Source of the DNA: JAADCS01 sp964473735
Lineage (GTDB): Bacteria > Hydrothermota > Hydrothermia > LBFQ01
DNA: 64,000 nt
NCBI GenBank assembly: GCA_964473735.1
Contig: CAYYQD010000002.1
Location: 7,351-71,350, forward strand
Direction of reading: 5' to 3'
The notes below the pieces were generated by a model, which saw nothing but the letters and a program-made list of their open reading frames with translations, did not search any database and had not been told where the DNA came from. The stretch's first letter is position 1; every line of letters starts with the position of its first letter. Position numbers and translations under genes: made by a program. Positions 23,894 to 32,359 of the stretch are shown here, in pieces.

Positions 23894-25213
23894 TTACTCC
23901 AGCTTCCACGCGAAGGATATTCCGAAGGAGTACGCGTACAGCTCTCTGGTGATAACCGGTACTGTAAAATCCACGTAGGGGTATCGGAGATGCCCGAAGG
24001 CCCGGGATACCTTAAAGGAGAAGACGAAGCTCTCCGACGCGTAGAATGCCCCTACCTGCCACCTTGATAACCTCTGCCCCCCGAAACGTAGGTCCAGTCC
24101 CGCGAAGCCTCCGTACTCGTCCCCTACACGCCCAAAGGCCCATATCCCCTCACCGGAGAGTTTGCCGGAGGCGTACAGGTGCTCCCGGGTGTAGGATAGG
24201 GTGAGGAAGGGGTACGTACCACCCTCTATCGGGAAGAGGGAAGAGCCCGTTGCGGAACCGCTGTCCCTCTTTACCGTATCTCTGATCAGACCTACCGTGG
24301 CGCTCCCCTTCAGGTAGACGGTGTCGGAGTCGGCCGAGTACTCGGCGTAGAGGTCGTTGTTAAAGAACTCCTTCCTCCTCCACTCCCCGCTCATAGCCGA
24401 CACGTAGTTATAGTAGAGGGAGTCCGAAAATCTCAGGTTTAGGGTGCGGTAGGTTTCACCTCCCAGACTGACGGTCAGGGAGCCGAACTTTCGGCCAAAG
24501 CGGAGGCCCAGGTCGTAGAGTACGACAGGGTCCATCCTGAAACGGTAGTAGTACCTTCCCACGTCCTTCTCGGCCAGCTGGAAGGATAGGACGGCGTCGT
24601 TCTGTACCCCCTCAACGGAGAAGGTGTCTTCGTATATCTGTCCCCCGACGTACCTTATCTCCCACCCCCCTTCACCGGCGAATCGGCTCGCACTCCCTCC
24701 GATGCTCAGAAAGTAGTCTCCGAACCTCCTGCCCAATCCGAAGGCCAGCGGTAGGTAAGAGAAGTCGGACTTAGAGGATACGACTGGCAGGACCGTCACG
24801 TTCCCCCTTATCCGCCATTTTACGGGAATCTTGGACTTGAGACCGTCCACATCAACGGGAAGCAGGGTATCCTCTAAGGTGGCGTCTATCCGACCCCATA
24901 CCACCTCCGGAGGATTCCCCTGAAGGGCGCTGGTACCTAACGGCGGGGTAGAAACGTGGACGGTGGGGAAGGATAGGTAGAGGAGCCAATCCGAAACCCA
25001 GCGCACGCTGGCGTGGAAGCGCATACCGTTGGAGATCTTGAAGGCTACGGGGAGGGCGTACTCCGGGGGCAACCCCTCCGGTCTGACGGTGGTCTGGAGG
25101 TTGTCTATCTGGGCGAAGTCAAACCCCCCCGACACGTAGGTGCTATCCTCCGGAAACTCGTAGGTAAATAGAGGTGGAGGGGGGAGGAAGTAAAACAGGG
25201 AAAACTCTACCAC
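23894..25213 (-). CDS. Probable outer-membrane beta-barrel protein
   Basis: A 439-residue protein with a GTG start and weakly hydrophobic N-terminus (VEFSLFYFLPPPPLFTYEF). From about residue 150 on it alternates hydrophobic and polar residues in strands typical of barrels (YFLSIGGSASRFAGEG, RYYYRFRMDPVVLYDLGLRF). It ends with aromatic-rich YSFGISFAWKLE. It recalls the DUF5723-type barrels of other diderm lineages, but I cannot assign a family. It may be regulated by the adjacent TetR protein. Confidence 0.65.
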   Translation of the reverse strand: MVEFSLFYFLPPPPLFTYEFPEDSTYVSGGFDFAQIDNLQTTVRPEGLPPEYALPVAFKISNGMRFHASVRWVSDWLLYLSFPTVHVSTPPLGTSALQGNPPEVVWGRIDATLEDTLLPVDVDGLKSKIPVKWRIRGNVTVLPVVSSKSDFSYLPLAFGLGRRFGDYFLSIGGSASRFAGEGGWEIRYVGGQIYEDTFSVEGVQNDAVLSFQLAEKDVGRYYYRFRMDPVVLYDLGLRFGRKFGSLTVSLGGETYRTLNLRFSDSLYYNYVSAMSGEWRRKEFFNNDLYAEYSADSDTVYLKGSATVGLIRDTVKRDSGSATGSSLFPIEGGTYPFLTLSYTREHLYASGKLSGEGIWAFGRVGDEYGGFAGLDLRFGGQRLSRWQVGAFYASESFVFSFKVSRAFGHLRYPYVDFTVPVITRELYAYSFGISFAWKLE

Positions 25214-25217
25214 GCGT

Positions 25218-25226
25218 GTATTATAC
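25218..25226 (-). promoter_or_regulatory. Palindromic -10 region of the 25213 gene
   Basis: GTAT-A-ATAC around minus-strand TATAAT (25220-25225); gap to the GTG is 6 bases. Confidence 0.45.
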
Positions 25227-25264
25227 GACGGGGCTCCGGGGTGTGTGCGGAGTGCACCCGACGG

Positions 25265-27346
25265 TTACTCCTCTCCCATCATGTGCTTCAGTCTCTCAAC
25301 GTTCAACCTCGCCCTCGTGTAGGTTGAGTCGTACTTCAGTATCTCCCGCCATATCTCGTAAGCCCTCCGGTAGTCGCCCCGCTGGTAAGCCTCCAACCCA
25401 ATAAGGTACATCCTGTCCAGCACGTCGCGGGAGATCCGTTTCTTCCTCTTCACCTTAAGGTTCCGGAGGAGGCCCTTAGCCTCCGGTACGTTCGCTATAC
25501 TTATGGCCTCCTTCAACTTTGTTATGGCCATAAGCGTGTCCCCTTTCTCAAGATGAGAGAGCGCTTCCGTGTAGAGCATACGGGCACGGGCCCTCTTCCT
25601 CCTGAGTAATCTACGCTTTAGGGCCTTCACCTTCGGATTTTTAGGGTCCTCCCTGATGGCTTCACCTAAGAGTCTCTCCGCCTCGTTGTACCTCCCGGAC
25701 GCTATGAGGGAGGATACCCTTAGGAGGACCTCTCCCACGTACTCCCTTCTCATGACGTTGAGATGTCTTATGAGCCTCTTCAGGGTTCTGCTGTTTCTCC
25801 TCTTCTGAACCCTTTTAAGGATGTTTATCGCCTTACGGTACCGTCTCCTCCCTATCAGGGATACAACCTTCCTCGCCTCCGGGAAGTTGAGCTGGCGTAT
25901 CTCCAGGGTATAGATTGAATCCCGCAACCTCTGAAGCTTCGGAATGGAGTCCCCCCATCCCAGAACGTTGACGAGGCTGTCCATACCGTTCAGGTATATG
26001 AGGGCCGCGGCGTAATCCCCCCTTTCCATGGAGCGCGTGAGGCTATCCCGAAGTACCATGTACCTTCCTCGCCTTATCCGTTCCATCAGGACCTTAACCT
26101 CCCTCTCGTAGGATGTGTCCGGGGCCCATATCAGGGCTAAACGGGTGAAGTGCTCGGCATCGTCGTAATCCCCCGCCTTGGCACTCTGCTCGGCCTGCCT
26201 TATGAAGTACTCGGTCATGCGCTCCTCCGTCCGGGCTTCCTGAAGGATCACCGCCAGCGTGGTATCGGAGAGGACTTCAACCGTCCTATCCTCTGGGTAG
26301 TACCCTTTCGCGGTTATTTTGAGGGAATACCTCCCCTCTTTAACGTTCTCAAACTTGAGGCTGCCCATCTCGTCCGCTCTCCCCATTTTGCTCCCCAGTA
26401 TGATCGTAGCATCGCTCACCGGCTTGCCCTCCGTGCTGACTACCTTAACCCGTACGGTGTGTTTGTACCTGTAGAGGGGTAGGGTGTAGGATATGGAGAA
26501 CCAGACGGTGGCATCGGGCTTCAGGAGAACGTCCCAGTAATCGGGCCACGCGTTAGAGTACCTGACGTCGGGGTAGTTGCCCAGAGTGAAGAGGTGATCG
26601 TAGGACAGGGAGACCGTCAGACCTTCCCTAACGTAGGCCAAACCCACCTTAGCCCATACCGGCCCATCCACCTCAACGAAGCCCTCTCCTAAGATCTTCA
26701 GGTTTGATAAGACGGAGAATGAGAGCAGGTTGGAGACGTTTACGTCAAGGTCCGCCCCTCCCATGTAGAGGTTGAGGTCGTAGGACCATCTTCCCCCGCG
26801 CAGGGATAGGATCCCGCCGAAGGCGAAGTGATCCGGTTCGTTGAACACCCTCACCAGCCCCCTCGTGAATCTGTACCTTTCCCTGACGTTCCTTATCGGC
26901 GTGGTTGAGCCGGTATCTCCCACGAGGGGGCCGTAGTATCCCATTATCCCCATCCCACCGAGCACACCGGCTACCCTGAACCTGTAGGCGGACTTAAGCG
27001 TCAGGGTGGGATTTCCGAAGCCGTAAGCGTAGAACATCTCCCCTGTCTCGTTCAGGTTGAGCTGGTCGTACCTCAATGGAGCTGAGAGCCCAACCTCAAG
27101 GAACCTGTAAGATAGACCCACGCCTAAGTACAGGTCTGCGAAGAAGGTGTTGAACGTCCTCACGTCGGGCAGGGGATGGTCCACGGGTAGATAGGAGTAC
27201 AGTCCCTCGTCTCTCTGGTGGTCGTACCCGAAGCGCACGGAGGGGATAGTAAGGAGTAGGGTCGGCCTGTCGTAAAGGAGGGCCGATTGTGTCCTCTCCC
27301 AACCGGAAGTTCCAAATATACTGACGGATATCACCACGAATATCAT
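25265..27346 (-). CDS. Outer-membrane barrel fused to a carboxypeptidase-regulatory-like domain and TPR repeats
   Basis: A 693-residue envelope protein in three parts. Residues 1-295 start with a short signal-like segment and continue as a beta-barrel (GVGLSYRFLEVGLSAPL, ITLR-type strands). Residues 297-365 are a carboxypeptidase-regulatory-like (PEGA-like) sandwich: VRVKVVSTEGKPVSDATI and EGRYSLKITAKGYYPE. Residues 370-693 are alpha-helical TPR-type repeats rich in Arg and Lys (SGRYNEAERLLGEAIREDP, GDYRRAYEIWREILKYD). The TPR part would face the periplasm and bind partners. The likely start is ATG 27346, 9 bases after TATAAT; an ATG at 27353 is out of frame. Confidence 0.75.
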   Translation of the reverse strand: MIFVVISVSIFGTSGWERTQSALLYDRPTLLLTIPSVRFGYDHQRDEGLYSYLPVDHPLPDVRTFNTFFADLYLGVGLSYRFLEVGLSAPLRYDQLNLNETGEMFYAYGFGNPTLTLKSAYRFRVAGVLGGMGIMGYYGPLVGDTGSTTPIRNVRERYRFTRGLVRVFNEPDHFAFGGILSLRGGRWSYDLNLYMGGADLDVNVSNLLSFSVLSNLKILGEGFVEVDGPVWAKVGLAYVREGLTVSLSYDHLFTLGNYPDVRYSNAWPDYWDVLLKPDATVWFSISYTLPLYRYKHTVRVKVVSTEGKPVSDATIILGSKMGRADEMGSLKFENVKEGRYSLKITAKGYYPEDRTVEVLSDTTLAVILQEARTEERMTEYFIRQAEQSAKAGDYDDAEHFTRLALIWAPDTSYEREVKVLMERIRRGRYMVLRDSLTRSMERGDYAAALIYLNGMDSLVNVLGWGDSIPKLQRLRDSIYTLEIRQLNFPEARKVVSLIGRRRYRKAINILKRVQKRRNSRTLKRLIRHLNVMRREYVGEVLLRVSSLIASGRYNEAERLLGEAIREDPKNPKVKALKRRLLRRKRARARMLYTEALSHLEKGDTLMAITKLKEAISIANVPEAKGLLRNLKVKRKKRISRDVLDRMYLIGLEAYQRGDYRRAYEIWREILKYDSTYTRARLNVERLKHMMGEE

Positions 27347-27355
27347 CGCTCATAT

Positions 27356-27361
27356 ATTATA
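27356..27361 (-). promoter_or_regulatory. -10 box TATAAT of the 27346 gene
   Basis: Minus strand, 9 bases before the ATG. Confidence 0.55.
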
Positions 27362-27404
27362 CGGTTGGGTATAAGGCCCGGCTTAGGAATTAAGCCCAAA
27401 TACT

Positions 27405-27421
27405 GCCATATAATAAATGGC
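27405..27421 (+). promoter_or_regulatory. Palindromic -10 region of the redox operon
   Basis: GCCAT-7 bases-ATGGC surrounds TATAAT at 27409-27414; gap to the ATG at 27425 is 10 bases. Confidence 0.5.
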
Positions 27422-27424
27422 GTT

Positions 27425-27970
27425 ATGCTACTTTCCCTTCTTTCCTTAACCGTCTCCTTCAAGGAGGGGTACGTTCAGTATCGTACGGTACTGAAGGCCC
27501 TGGGGGCGGTACCAGACCCCGTCAGTGGAACCAGTAAAAGGCTCTCCGTGAAAACCTCCTTTTCTGACGACAGCACCTTCCGTTTCCAGCTTAAGGTACC
27601 GGTACGCTCCTTCAGGTCCGGAAACACCACGCGCGACAGAGATGTGGCCAAGATACTGGGTTATCCGAAGTACAGGTACATAACCTTTACCTTAGTTGCC
27701 TATCCGAAGGACGCCATAGACAGGGTGATGAGTTCCGATAGCGGGACTGTGAAGGTTAAGGCCAGACTCAAGGTAAAGGGGAAGGCGAAGACCTACACTT
27801 GGAAGGTGAAGTACCGGTGGCTCTCCGACAACCTCCTTGAGCTGAGGACATCCCGGCACGTCAAATTCACGGACTTTGGCATAAAGCCCCCAACCCTCTT
27901 CGGCTTCGTTAAGAGGGCACCGGACGACGTTGAGGTGTCCGGGCGTATAACACTGGAGGTAAGAAGATGA
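27425..27970 (+). CDS. YceI-like domain protein, exported
   Basis: A 181-residue protein: signal peptide MLLSLLSLTVSF, then a YceI/lipocalin-like barrel. Landmarks are FRFQLKVPVRSFRSGNTTRDRD, LGYPKYRYITFTL, then KVKARLKVKGKAKTYTWKV and a final DVEVSGRITLEV. YceI proteins bind isoprenoid quinones or similar lipids in the periplasm. It is the first gene of an operon with a membrane cytochrome, a c-type cytochrome lipoprotein and a DUF2231-like protein; carrying or sensing a quinone-like lipid would fit. Its stop overlaps the next start. Confidence 0.85.
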   Translation: MLLSLLSLTVSFKEGYVQYRTVLKALGAVPDPVSGTSKRLSVKTSFSDDSTFRFQLKVPVRSFRSGNTTRDRDVAKILGYPKYRYITFTLVAYPKDAIDRVMSSDSGTVKVKARLKVKGKAKTYTWKVKYRWLSDNLLELRTSRHVKFTDFGIKPPTLFGFVKRAPDDVEVSGRITLEVRR

Positions 27971-28569
27971 CGTGGTTGCTTTTGTTGAGCCTCTCTACAG
28001 GTGAAGGTTTAAGTAACGTACAGGTCTGTTGCGATGGTAAGGCGCAGCTGGCCTTAGCCGACGAGGACGACGGGAGCGTGCCGGCCGAGTCCCTCACTGA
28101 AGAGGAGTCCGAAGGCGAGGAGATGGTCGTGGTGGATGAGAACGCCGAGGAGGAAGAGGAACACGAGGAACACGAATCCTACACCACTTTCACCCTCCAC
28201 CGATGGATGGGGTACGGTATAATCTTAGGTAGCCTTGCCAACGCGGGTCTTGGACTCTACGAGCTGAACCTGTATCAGAACAAACGGACACCTCCGGACC
28301 CTTTGAGGATAACCCACAGGGCGATAGGCTATACCGTCTTCTCCCTGTCCCTTATCCAGTCCTCCATAGGCACCTACAACGCCTTAAAGCTCTGGAACGA
28401 GGCGGGGAGCCTGCGTCGCCTAATACACGGTACGCTGGCATGGGCGGCCACGGGGGCTTACCTCTACGCCGGGTATCTGGGATACAGAGGGTACTACGAG
28501 CAGCACAGGAACTGGATGTTGGTCGCGACGGGCCTATCCACGCTAACGGGTCTGTGGATAATCTTCTGA
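27967..28569 (+). CDS. Four-helix membrane protein with one His per helix, predicted b-type cytochrome
   Basis: A 200-residue protein. Residues 1-15 look like a signal peptide, followed by CCDG and an acidic linker (residues 31-70, many Glu). Four membrane helices begin at about 78, 117, 154 and 180, and each starts with a His: LHRWMGYG, THRAIGYT, IHGTLAWA, QHRNWM. Helices 1 and 3 place their His on one membrane face, helices 2 and 4 on the other. This is the layout of cytochrome b561-type proteins, which move electrons across the membrane through two hemes. Heme binding is inferred. It is coupled by overlap to the YceI-like gene. Confidence 0.6.
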   Translation: MTWLLLLSLSTGEGLSNVQVCCDGKAQLALADEDDGSVPAESLTEEESEGEEMVVVDENAEEEEEHEEHESYTTFTLHRWMGYGIILGSLANAGLGLYELNLYQNKRTPPDPLRITHRAIGYTVFSLSLIQSSIGTYNALKLWNEAGSLRRLIHGTLAWAATGAYLYAGYLGYRGYYEQHRNWMLVATGLSTLTGLWIIF

Positions 28570-28581
28570 AGGAGGGGAGGT

Positions 28582-29046
28582 ATGAGGCGTCTATTACTTC
28601 TGGTTCCAGCGGCTATGCTTCTTGGATGCGAGGTCGGGGAGTTTGAGGAGGAGGACTACGGGCCCAACCACGCCCTGATTCAGGAGGCCGGCCTGAAGTT
28701 CAAGGCCGACTGCCTCTCCTGCCACGGTGGAGGTGCCTTCGGTGAGGAGGAGGCCCCAACGTTCAGGTACGCGGGGACGGTCTGGGACAAACCCAACGGG
28801 GATCCGGTCGCCGGAGCGAAGGTCATCCTCAAGGCTGTGGGTGCGGGGGACTCCTTAGTTTTGAGCACGGACAGATACGGAAACCTAAAGACCCCTTCTC
28901 CCTTGAGTACGCCCACGTACTCCGCTAAGGTGGAGTGCCCCGACGGTAAGGTTCTGGCTATGAGGCTCCATCCCTACCACGGTGGGTGCAACGACTGCCA
29001 CAGACCCGGGGGCAAGGCCGGAAACGTTTTATCTTGCAATAAGTGA
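28582..29046 (+). CDS. Diheme c-type cytochrome lipoprotein with an inserted beta-sandwich
   Basis: A 154-residue lipoprotein (lipobox LLGC, Cys16) with an acidic stretch after the anchor. Two heme c attachment motifs are seen: CLSCH at 44-48 and CNDCH at 136-140. Between them lies a carboxypeptidase-regulatory-like sandwich (GDPVAGAKVILKA, SLVLSTDRYGNLKT). His130 and His133 (RLHPYHGG) could be distal ligands. A strong ribosome site GGAGGGGAGG precedes the ATG. It would carry electrons at the outer face of the membrane. No cytochrome c maturation genes are in the window. Confidence 0.75.
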   Translation: MRRLLLLVPAAMLLGCEVGEFEEEDYGPNHALIQEAGLKFKADCLSCHGGGAFGEEEAPTFRYAGTVWDKPNGDPVAGAKVILKAVGAGDSLVLSTDRYGNLKTPSPLSTPTYSAKVECPDGKVLAMRLHPYHGGCNDCHRPGGKAGNVLSCNK

Positions 29047-29585
29047 ATATGAACGCTGCGTACCTGCACCTCTTAACCAACCACATACCGGTTTTTGGTT
29101 TCCTGTTCGGGGCCTTTCTCATGGCTTACGGCCTCGTCAGAAGGAACGCCGAGATTAAAAAGCTGGCCGCCTTTGTCCTGCTCATAGCCGCCTTAGGGAC
29201 GGTGGTAGCGTACTACAGCGGACACAACGCCGAGGAGATGGTGGAGCACATGGCGGGGGTCTCCGAGGCCGCCTTAGAAAAACACGAGGACGCCGCGAGG
29301 TTGCCCTTCCTCATCGCCATAATCACCGCCGTGGGGTCGCTGGTGTATCTGGTGAGGGCCTTTCCCTTCTTTGACTTAGGGCTCCTCGTCCTCTCCGTGG
29401 TGGGCTTGGGTGCCGGCGTTTGGGCCGCCAAGACGGGTGGAGCCATAAAGCACTGGCAGGAGCAAGGTCTGTCCTCCCTTCCCGGCGGAGAGAATGAGGA
29501 AGAGGAGGAGATGGAGAGGGAGGGGAACGAAGGAAAAACGGGTATCCTGCCGGGACAGGAGAACGAGGAGGAGGGAGATGACTGA
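29043..29585 (+). CDS. DUF2231-like membrane protein with acidic tail
   Basis: A 180-residue protein with four membrane helices. The start (YLHLLTNHIPVFGFLFGAFL) and the segment YYSGHNAEEMVEHMAG, then EKHEDAARLPFLI, match DUF2231-like proteins, whose conserved His residues suggest metal or heme binding. The last 30 residues are mostly Glu (GGENEEEEEMEREGN), like the linker of the cytochrome two genes upstream. The GTG at 29043 overlaps the previous stop; ATG at 29049 is an alternative. It probably completes the redox complex. Confidence 0.7.
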   Translation: MNMNAAYLHLLTNHIPVFGFLFGAFLMAYGLVRRNAEIKKLAAFVLLIAALGTVVAYYSGHNAEEMVEHMAGVSEAALEKHEDAARLPFLIAIITAVGSLVYLVRAFPFFDLGLLVLSVVGLGAGVWAAKTGGAIKHWQEQGLSSLPGGENEEEEEMEREGNEGKTGILPGQENEEEGDD

Positions 29586-30783
29586 CCCCTTTATCTTGAG
29601 CGTCGGTGGGGCCGCATTGACGTTCATGGTGGTGGAGGGTTTAAGGTACCGTCTCCATCTACGGCGGCTCGGTAAGATACCCCACCGCATACACGTGAAC
29701 GGTTCGCGGGGTAAGTCATCGGTCACCCGTCTTATAGGGGCGGCACTGCGGGGGGACGGACGTAAGGTCGTAGTGAAGACGACGGGCACGACACCCCGTT
29801 TCATATACCCTGACGGTAGGGAGGTCCCCATATTCCGCCCCGGAAAGCCCAACATAATAGAACAGCTGAAGGTGGTGAAGAGGGCGGTTGAGGTAGGTGC
29901 GGACACTCTGGTGGTTGAGTGTATGGCCATAACCCCCGACTACATACGCATCCTTGAGGAGAAGATTGTGCGCAGTACCGTCGGCGTGATAACCAACGTC
30001 CGGGAGGATCACCTTGACGTCATGGGGCCTACGCTTTACGACGTGGCCAAAAATCTGGCCCTATCCCTCCCTAAGAACGGCGTAGCCTTCACGGCCGAGG
30101 ACAGGTGGTTCTGGGTGTTTGAGGAGGAGGCCAAAAGGAGGAACACCCGCATAGTGAAGGTGTCGGCCAACGACGTCTCCGACGACGATATGCTGGGCTT
30201 TCCCTACATTGAGCACAAGGAGAACGTGGCCATAGCTTTAGCCGTAGCCAAGCACTTCGGCGTGCCCGGGGAGGTGGCCCTCCAGCGTATGTACAGGGTG
30301 AATCCCGACCCCGGCGTCCTTACGGAGAGCGTGGTTGAGAGGGATGGGAAACGCATATACCTGTTCAACGCCTTCGCCGCCAACGACCCCGACTCAACGG
30401 TGATAATCTGGGACATGGTGAATAGGAGGCGCAAAGGAAAGAGGCTGGTCGTACTAACACTGCGCAAGGACAGGCCGCAGAGGACGGAGAGCTTCGCCCG
30501 GATAGTGGGAACCCGTATAGAGGCCGACCATTACTTTATCGTCGGAACCTTCACCTCCTACATCGTCAGAGCCCTCAAGAGTGCGGGTGTCCCCGAAGGT
30601 AAGATAACGACCTACGAGCACACCAACCCCGTCCCGGAGCCGGAGGCGGAGGAGGTGGCCAAAAGGGTGGTTGAGGAGATATGGAAGGTGGCCGACAGGG
30701 AGAACGTCCTGGTCACCATGGGGAACATCGTGGGGATAGGTGGAAAGATAGTTGAAGTCCTTGAAAAGGAGGCGAAAACATGA
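29578..30783 (+). CDS. pgsB: Poly-gamma-glutamate synthase ligase subunit PgsB/CapB
   Basis: ATP-dependent amide ligase that polymerises glutamate through the gamma-carboxyl. The 401 residues start with one membrane helix (PFILSVGGAALTFMVVEGL) and contain the P-loop HVNGSRGKSSVTRLIG, then GTTPRFIYPDGREV, and VGVITNVREDHLDVMG. The ATG at 29578 has GGAGGAGGGAG just upstream; a longer frame reaches back into the previous gene and is rejected. It overlaps the redox operon's last gene by 8 bp, so the two groups may share transcripts. Partners pgsC and pgsW follow with overlapping stops. Confidence 0.95.
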   Translation: MTDPFILSVGGAALTFMVVEGLRYRLHLRRLGKIPHRIHVNGSRGKSSVTRLIGAALRGDGRKVVVKTTGTTPRFIYPDGREVPIFRPGKPNIIEQLKVVKRAVEVGADTLVVECMAITPDYIRILEEKIVRSTVGVITNVREDHLDVMGPTLYDVAKNLALSLPKNGVAFTAEDRWFWVFEEEAKRRNTRIVKVSANDVSDDDMLGFPYIEHKENVAIALAVAKHFGVPGEVALQRMYRVNPDPGVLTESVVERDGKRIYLFNAFAANDPDSTVIIWDMVNRRRKGKRLVVLTLRKDRPQRTESFARIVGTRIEADHYFIVGTFTSYIVRALKSAGVPEGKITTYEHTNPVPEPEAEEVAKRVVEEIWKVADRENVLVTMGNIVGIGGKIVEVLEKEAKT

Positions 30784-31232
30784 TACTTACGGAGGCTGTA
30801 GCCTTAGGTCTGGTATTTTCTCTCTACTCTTCGGAGGTCCTCGGCTTCGTGGCCGGGGGTCTGGTGGTACCGGGGTACTTCGTCGTAATATCCTCCCGTC
30901 CTCTGATGCTCCTGGCCACCCTTACGGCCGCCTTTCTGGCTTACCTCTTTCTGCGGGTCGTATCCTCCTATATGCTCCTCTACGGCCGCAGGAGGCTCCT
31001 GGTGGCAGTTCTCTTAGGTTTTCTGTTCTCCTACCTCAGTAAGTGGGTCGCTGTAGTTTATCCTTCCCCCCTCCTGTTCAAGCTTCAGGCCTTCGGCTTC
31101 GTAATCCCCGGCCTCTTAGCCTACTGGATGGACAAGCAGGGCGTACTCCCCACCCTGGGGATGCTCTTCGTGAATGTGGCCGTCGTAAGGCTGCTACTGA
31201 TACTCCTGCACGGTGGGGAGGTGGTGCTATGA
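30780..31232 (+). CDS. pgsC: Poly-gamma-glutamate synthesis membrane protein PgsC/CapC
   Basis: A 150-residue membrane protein, the size typical for PgsC/CapC. It has about five hydrophobic helices. The family pattern is EAVALGLVFSLYSSEVLGFVA followed by GGLVVPGYFV, then a late GFVIPGLLAYWMDKQGVLPTLG. It forms the membrane complex with PgsB. Start and stop both overlap the neighbours by 4 bp (ATGA type), so translation is coupled. Confidence 0.93.
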   Translation: MILTEAVALGLVFSLYSSEVLGFVAGGLVVPGYFVVISSRPLMLLATLTAAFLAYLFLRVVSSYMLLYGRRRLLVAVLLGFLFSYLSKWVAVVYPSPLLFKLQAFGFVIPGLLAYWMDKQGVLPTLGMLFVNVAVVRLLLILLHGGEVVL

Positions 31233-32359
31233 GGCTGTTTTTCAAGCACAAGTTGAACACGGCCGAGATGCTCTTCTTAGGGGTCGTGGGGGTGGTCGTG
31301 ATAGCCCTGTCCGCCTTAGCGAAGACGGTCAGCAGGGCCCCCCTGTACGACGTCAAGTTGGAGGCGGCGAAACGTACCTTAAAGGCCTTTAAAGTACTGA
31401 AAGAGGAGAGGCTGCGCAGGGACATACCGATAGACTCGGTTAACGACCCAGCCCTCAGTGGCCTCATAGGGTACAAGGACTCACCCATAACCACGACCAC
31501 GGGGGACCTATTGGCCAAGCAGATGACCGTAAACCCCAACTGGGCGGCTCTGGTGGTGGAACTACTCAGGAGAGCAGGGGTCAAAAAGGGCGACTACGTC
31601 GCCATCCACATGACGGGGTCCTTCCCCGCCCTGAATACGGCCACCCTGATAGCCGTTGAGACTTACGGGGCCGTCCCCGTGTGGGTCTCCTCCGCAGGAT
31701 CCTCCAGCTGGGGGGCGAACGTGCCGGACTTCACCTGGCCGGATATGGAGAGGGTACTCCGGGATAGGGGGCTTATAAGGGGGAAATCGCTCCTCATGTC
31801 CATCGGGGGCAACAACGACGTAGGGGCCGGATTACCGGAGGAGGGCAGGAGGATGCTGAAGGAGGCTATCAGGAGGAACGGCTACGACCTTCTGGAGGTC
31901 CTGCCGTTGCAGAGGTCCGTGGATGCGAAGTACTCGGTTCTAAAGAGGGCCGCCGGAGGCAGGATAAGGGCCTTCATAAACGTGGGTGGAGGCGTGGCCA
32001 GTCTGGGGTCCCACGAGGTAGGGGAGCTTTTGAAACCCGGTATAAACTGGCCCCGCACCTATACGGACCTATCCCTGTCGGACTATCCCGTTGAGGGTCT
32101 GGTGGCCAGGTTCTTGAAGGAGGGGGTGCCTGTCATACACCTGCTCCACGTAAGGTCCTTAGCGAAGAGGTACGGCCTACCTCTGGTGGTGGCGGCCATG
32201 CCGGAGGTGGGGGAGGGGAGGTTGTTCTTTGAAGAGAGGTACGTTCTGTGGGTTCAGGCCCTTCTGTTAGTGGGTTATCTCGCCGTGGTCTTTCTGGTCG
32301 TCAACGGGTACCTGGGTAGGTTATTCGGAAATCCAAGAAAGGAGGAAGAAACGGTATGA
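31229..32359 (+). CDS. pgsW: Poly-gamma-glutamate system protein PgsW
   Basis: A 376-residue protein with membrane segments at both ends (MLFLGVVGVVVIALSALA near residue 15 and VLWVQALLLVGYLAVVFLVV near 345). The centre is a soluble domain with KKGDYVAIHMTGSFPALN, SSAGSSSWGANVPDFTWPDM and LLMSIGGNNDVGAG. This corresponds to the PgsW family, which accompanies pgsBC in some bacteria; its reaction is not known to me. The ATG at 31229 overlaps the pgsC stop and the stop overlaps the next gene. An upstream longer reading frame runs inside pgsC and is rejected. Confidence 0.85.
   Translation: MRLFFKHKLNTAEMLFLGVVGVVVIALSALAKTVSRAPLYDVKLEAAKRTLKAFKVLKEERLRRDIPIDSVNDPALSGLIGYKDSPITTTTGDLLAKQMTVNPNWAALVVELLRRAGVKKGDYVAIHMTGSFPALNTATLIAVETYGAVPVWVSSAGSSSWGANVPDFTWPDMERVLRDRGLIRGKSLLMSIGGNNDVGAGLPEEGRRMLKEAIRRNGYDLLEVLPLQRSVDAKYSVLKRAAGGRIRAFINVGGGVASLGSHEVGELLKPGINWPRTYTDLSLSDYPVEGLVARFLKEGVPVIHLLHVRSLAKRYGLPLVVAAMPEVGEGRLFFEERYVLWVQALLLVGYLAVVFLVVNGYLGRLFGNPRKEEETV

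Noticed and set aside
29494..29577. Upstream extension of pgsB
   Set aside because: The 28 extra residues are an off-frame reading of the acidic tail of the preceding gene; the ATG at 29578 has a clear ribosome site.
31043..31228. Upstream extension of pgsW
   Set aside because: It is an off-frame reading of pgsC; the ATG at 31229 overlaps the pgsC stop as in the rest of the operon.
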